Origin: Propionibacteriaceae bacterium | GTDB taxonomy: Bacteria > Actinomycetota > Actinomycetes > Propionibacteriales > Propionibacteriaceae | Direction: 5' to 3' | Length of the DNA stretch: 7,120 nt | NCBI GenBank assembly: GCA_027346035.1 | Contig: DAIESZ010000247.1 | Coordinates: forward strand, 1 to 7,120 | Shown here: one piece after another, positions 5,751-7,120 of the stretch | Layout of the letters: every line of letters begins with the position of its first letter | Numbering within the stretch: the stretch's first letter is position 1 | Notes under the pieces: model-generated | Databases searched by the model: none | The model's input: the letters and a program-made list of their open reading frames with translations, nothing else | Told to the model about the DNA's origin: nothing | Program-made: the position numbers and the translations under genes

Positions 5751-6463
5751 CCCCCCACCTCACCCGATCCCAGGAGGTCGACCGGCCTCCCGCCGTCGGT
5801 GGCACCCCCCACGACGACGGCCTGCAGAAGCTCGTTCAGCAGGGGGTCGAGCCCTTCGGACAGCGGCGCCGATGGGGCGGGGGGAAGTTCGATGGGGCGG
5901 GGTTCGTCGGGCAACAACCGCACGGACGCCGCGAGCCAGCCGAGCGGGTCGACGTACACGCCGCCGAGGCGCAGGCCCCAGTGCAGGCACCGGGAGTCGC
6001 AGTGCCCGCCGCGTCCCACCCACCCGATCACCTGGCCGGCCCGCACCAGCTGGCCCGGGCGGACCGCCGCGTCGAGCGGCTCGAAGCTGCTCATCAGCGC
6101 CCGTGAGCCGACGGACGCGTGTCGCAGGCTGAGCACCGGACGCTCGGCCACCGTGCCCGCGAAGCTCACCACCCCGTCGGCGGGCGCGCGCACCGGCGTG
6201 CCAGCCATCGCACGAAGATCGACGCCGCGGTGCCCGGCGAGCCAGGGGGCCGCTGGTCCGTCGAACGGTTCGACGACCTCCGACGCGAGAGGCCGCACCG
6301 TGAACGTGGCCCCGTCGGCCCGTGACGGTGACGACACAAGGGCGAGCAGGATGACCACGCAGGTCGTCAGGAGCACGAGCCGGCGTGCCCGGGCACCGTG
6401 CGTCGCACGGACCCCCGGGGAGAAGTGGTTGGGCTGGGGAGCGGCGTGCGGATGCGTGGTCAT
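5687..6463 (-). CDS. Membrane-anchored M23-like (LytM/peptidase family) protein with non-canonical active site
   Basis: The 258-residue product has a short Arg-rich cytoplasmic start, one hydrophobic helix at about 29-45 (LVLLTTCVVILLALVSS), which is a signal anchor or signal peptide, and an extracytoplasmic LytM-type domain at about 58-180. M23 enzymes are zinc endopeptidases acting on peptidoglycan. GHRGVDL (77-83) supplies the usual H78 and D82 zinc ligands, and VRPGQLVRAGQVIGWVG (134-150) is the typical hairpin. The HxH motif reads C159-L-H161, and the YxH motif is replaced by SSF (125-127). Two catalytic histidines therefore appear absent, while the third zinc ligand H161 remains. C155 and C159 could form a disulfide. 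From memory, similar GHC...CLHWGL proteins occur in other actinobacteria near rpsB, so this is probably a real subfamily and not a decayed gene. The ATG at 6461-6463 begins the signal-anchor protein; upstream frame is non-coding. The C-terminal tail beyond about 185 is unconserved and partly antisense to xerC. Confidence 0.85.
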   Translation of the reverse strand: MTTHPHAAPQPNHFSPGVRATHGARARRLVLLTTCVVILLALVSSPSRADGATFTVRPLASEVVEPFDGPAAPWLAGHRGVDLRAMAGTPVRAPADGVVSFAGTVAERPVLSLRHASVGSRALMSSFEPLDAAVRPGQLVRAGQVIGWVGRGGHCDSRCLHWGLRLGGVYVDPLGWLAASVRLLPDEPRPIELPPAPSAPLSEGLDPLLNELLQAVVVGGATDGGRPVDLLGSGEVGGQARGCAWRNAARSRSVVTCV

Positions 6464-6475
6464 GTCCGGATTGTG
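6464..6475 (-). promoter_or_regulatory. Possible -10 box (CACAAT) and leaderless start of the M23-like gene
   Basis: On the minus strand CACAAT (6470-6475) is followed by six bases (CCGGAC) and the ATG at 6463. It differs from TATAAT at two positions, including the usually conserved first T. The spacing equals that at the other candidate leaderless starts, and no Shine-Dalgarno sequence is seen. Support is weaker than for the TAnnnT cases. Confidence 0.35.
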
Positions 6476-6576
6476 CGGACGCCGCACCGGCGCGCCGCCG
6501 CGCACCAGCGTCCCTGTGCACAACTCCGCTCCTGTCGGGCCGCTTGTGGACGCCGACACCGCCCCGCCCGCCCGTT

Positions 6577-6606
6577 TTGGCGACCCGAGCGGGGCGGCCG
6601 TAGGAT
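6577..6606 (+). promoter_or_regulatory. Candidate rpsB promoter (TTGGCG - 18 bp - TAGGAT)
   Basis: TTGGCG (6577-6582) and TAGGAT (6601-6606) are separated by 18 bp, close to a housekeeping sigma-factor promoter. Transcription would begin near 6613. This is the only place in the window where both a -35-like and a -10-like hexamer are visible, as expected for a strongly expressed ribosomal protein gene. The rest of the 353-bp gene-free gap (6464-6816) between the M23-like gene and rpsB holds the M23 gene's putative promoter and the rpsB leader. I see no small gene in it. Confidence 0.55.
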
Positions 6607-6785
6607 TGGGCGGCGGCCCGGACTGGATCCGGCCGACTACGCGTGCATCATCCGTCGTGAACCCCTGGAACCCGTCCCGGATCCAGGGCTGACGACCTCC
6701 GCTCCACGGTCCTGCTCCTCGGCGGGAGGTGCGGTGGTGGTGCACCAGGCGACCGCGAAGATTTCGAGGTCGAGAACCGAAACCT

Positions 6786-6801
6786 GGGCGCACGTGCGCC
6801 C
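6786..6801 (+). repeat. Perfect 16-bp palindrome directly before the rpsB ribosome binding site
   Basis: GGGCGCACGTGCGCCC is fully self-complementary and ends two bases before the Shine-Dalgarno sequence GGAAGGG. In RNA it can form a six-base-pair GC-rich stem with an ACGU loop. In DNA it could be a dimeric protein-binding site. Its position could influence ribosome access to the rpsB start. Confidence 0.6.
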
Positions 6802-6803
6802 GC

Positions 6804-6810
6804 GGAAGGG
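6804..6810 (+). promoter_or_regulatory. Ribosome binding site of rpsB
   Basis: GGAAGGG lies six bases upstream of the ATG at 6817 and is the clearest Shine-Dalgarno sequence in the window. It fixes the rpsB start. Confidence 0.75.
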
Positions 6811-6816
6811 ACCATC

Positions 6817-7120
6817 ATGGCCGTCGTCACCACGCGCCAGCTGCTCGAGAGCGGTGTCCACTTCGGGCACCAGACCCGCCGCTGGAACCCCAAGATGAAG
6901 CGTTACATCTTCACCGAGCGCAACGGCATCTACATCATCGACCTGCAGCAGTCGCTCACCTACATCGACAAGGCCTACGCCTTCGTCAAGCAGACCGTGT
7001 CGCGCGGCGGCCAGGTGCTGTTCGTGGGCACCAAGAAGCAGGCCCAGGAGGCCATCGCCGAGCAGGCGTCCCGCGTCGGGATGCCGTTCGTCAACCAGCG
7101 CTGGCTCGGTGGCATGCTCA
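6817..7120 (+). CDS. rpsB: 30S ribosomal protein S2, 3' end outside window
   Basis: The first 101 residues are visible and match the start of ribosomal protein S2, a component of the 30S subunit head-body junction that is needed for translation initiation. Diagnostic stretches are [20 protein letters not shown] (6-25), [20 protein letters not shown] (26-45), [14 protein letters not shown] (68-81) and [11 protein letters not shown] (91-101). The reading frame is open to the window end. The ATG is set by the strong ribosome binding site. In most bacteria tsf (elongation factor Ts) follows rpsB, so it is expected downstream but is not seen here. Expression probably depends on the upstream promoter and structured leader. 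Confidence 0.98.
   Translation, partial: MAVVTTRQLLESGVHFGHQTRRWNPKMKRYIFTERNGIYIIDLQQSLTYIDKAYAFVKQTVSRGGQVLFVGTKKQAQEAIAEQASRVGMPFVNQRWLGGML

Larger units (their letters stand above)
6613..6816 (+). promoter_or_regulatory. Structured 5' leader of rpsB, about 200 nt
   Basis: If transcription starts near 6613, the rpsB message has a long untranslated leader. By eye it can fold several local stems: GGCC(C)GGA with TCCGGCC (6615-6634, one bulged C), CCCTGGA with TCCAGGG (6663-6688), GACCGCGAA with TTCGAGGTC (6751-6771, one mismatch) and the perfect palindrome at 6786-6801. Ribosomal protein leaders often carry autoregulatory structures bound by the encoded protein. Whether this one does is not shown; no known leader family was recognised. 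Confidence 0.45.

Noticed and set aside
5760..5900. Short GC-rich repeats (GATGGGGCGGGG at 5871-5882 and again at 5891-5902) near the 3' half of the M23-like gene
   Set aside because: They encode the Pro-rich stretch around IELPPAPSAP on the minus strand and look like a low-complexity linker, not a regulatory repeat.
6515..6550. DnaA-box-like sequences TGTGCACAA (6515-6523) and TTGTGGAC (6544-6551)
   Set aside because: Each differs from the TTGTCCACA consensus by one or two bases, there are only two, and there is no AT-rich region or dnaA/dnaN nearby. They do not support an origin.
6464..6793. Upstream extension of the M23-like frame on the minus strand
   Set aside because: It covers the rpsB promoter and leader and places about 110 Arg/Gly/Pro-rich residues before a typical signal anchor. 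The ATG at 6463 is the natural start.

Overview
The window is very GC-rich DNA with GTG starts, tight gene packing and apparently leaderless genes preceded by a TAnnnT -10 box. The gene set and the order xerC / M23-family protein (opposite strand) / rpsB match a neighbourhood known in Actinomycetota, for example around Mycobacterium rpsB. My best guess is an actinomycete, possibly of the Acidimicrobiia (Ilumatobacter-like). That placement is an inference from style and synteny, not from a database search. The content is chromosomal and mostly housekeeping. I see no mobile element, CRISPR array, tRNA, rRNA or prophage.

Layout. (1) 1-883, minus: partial SLC10A7/YfeH-type (SBF-like) membrane transporter, its 3' end beyond the window. 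(2) 950-1768, plus: TrmH/SpoU-family RNA 2'-O-methyltransferase, divergent from the transporter. (3) 1738-2370, minus: peptide deformylase, overlapping the methyltransferase tail to tail by 31 bp. (4) 2438-3706, minus: amidohydrolase of the imidazolonepropionase-like superfamily, 67 bp upstream of def on the same strand. (5) 3790-4812, plus: beta-propeller lactonase-family protein, divergent from the amidohydrolase. (6) 4809-5750, plus: tyrosine recombinase XerC, coupled to the lactonase through a GTGA start/stop overlap. (7) 5687-6463, minus: membrane-anchored M23-like protein with an altered active site, overlapping xerC tail to tail by 64 bp. (8) 6464-6816: regulatory region with a conventional rpsB promoter and a structured leader of about 200 nt. 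(9) 6817 to the window end, plus: rpsB (ribosomal protein S2), 5' part only.

How they work together. The window does not form one pathway. Def acts on nascent proteins, the TrmH-family enzyme modifies RNA and S2 belongs to the ribosome, so three genes concern translation. XerC resolves chromosome dimers, and the M23-like protein is an envelope factor. The amidohydrolase, lactonase and transporter have no substrate that can be read from sequence. The most interesting signals are in the architecture. The start codons of the transporter, methyltransferase, amidohydrolase and lactonase genes, and less clearly the M23 gene, lie 6-7 nt after a -10-like hexamer. Two divergent promoters form a near mirror image. 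Two convergent gene pairs overlap in their coding ends. The M23-like protein has lost its usual catalytic histidines. I found no convincing undescribed multi-gene system.
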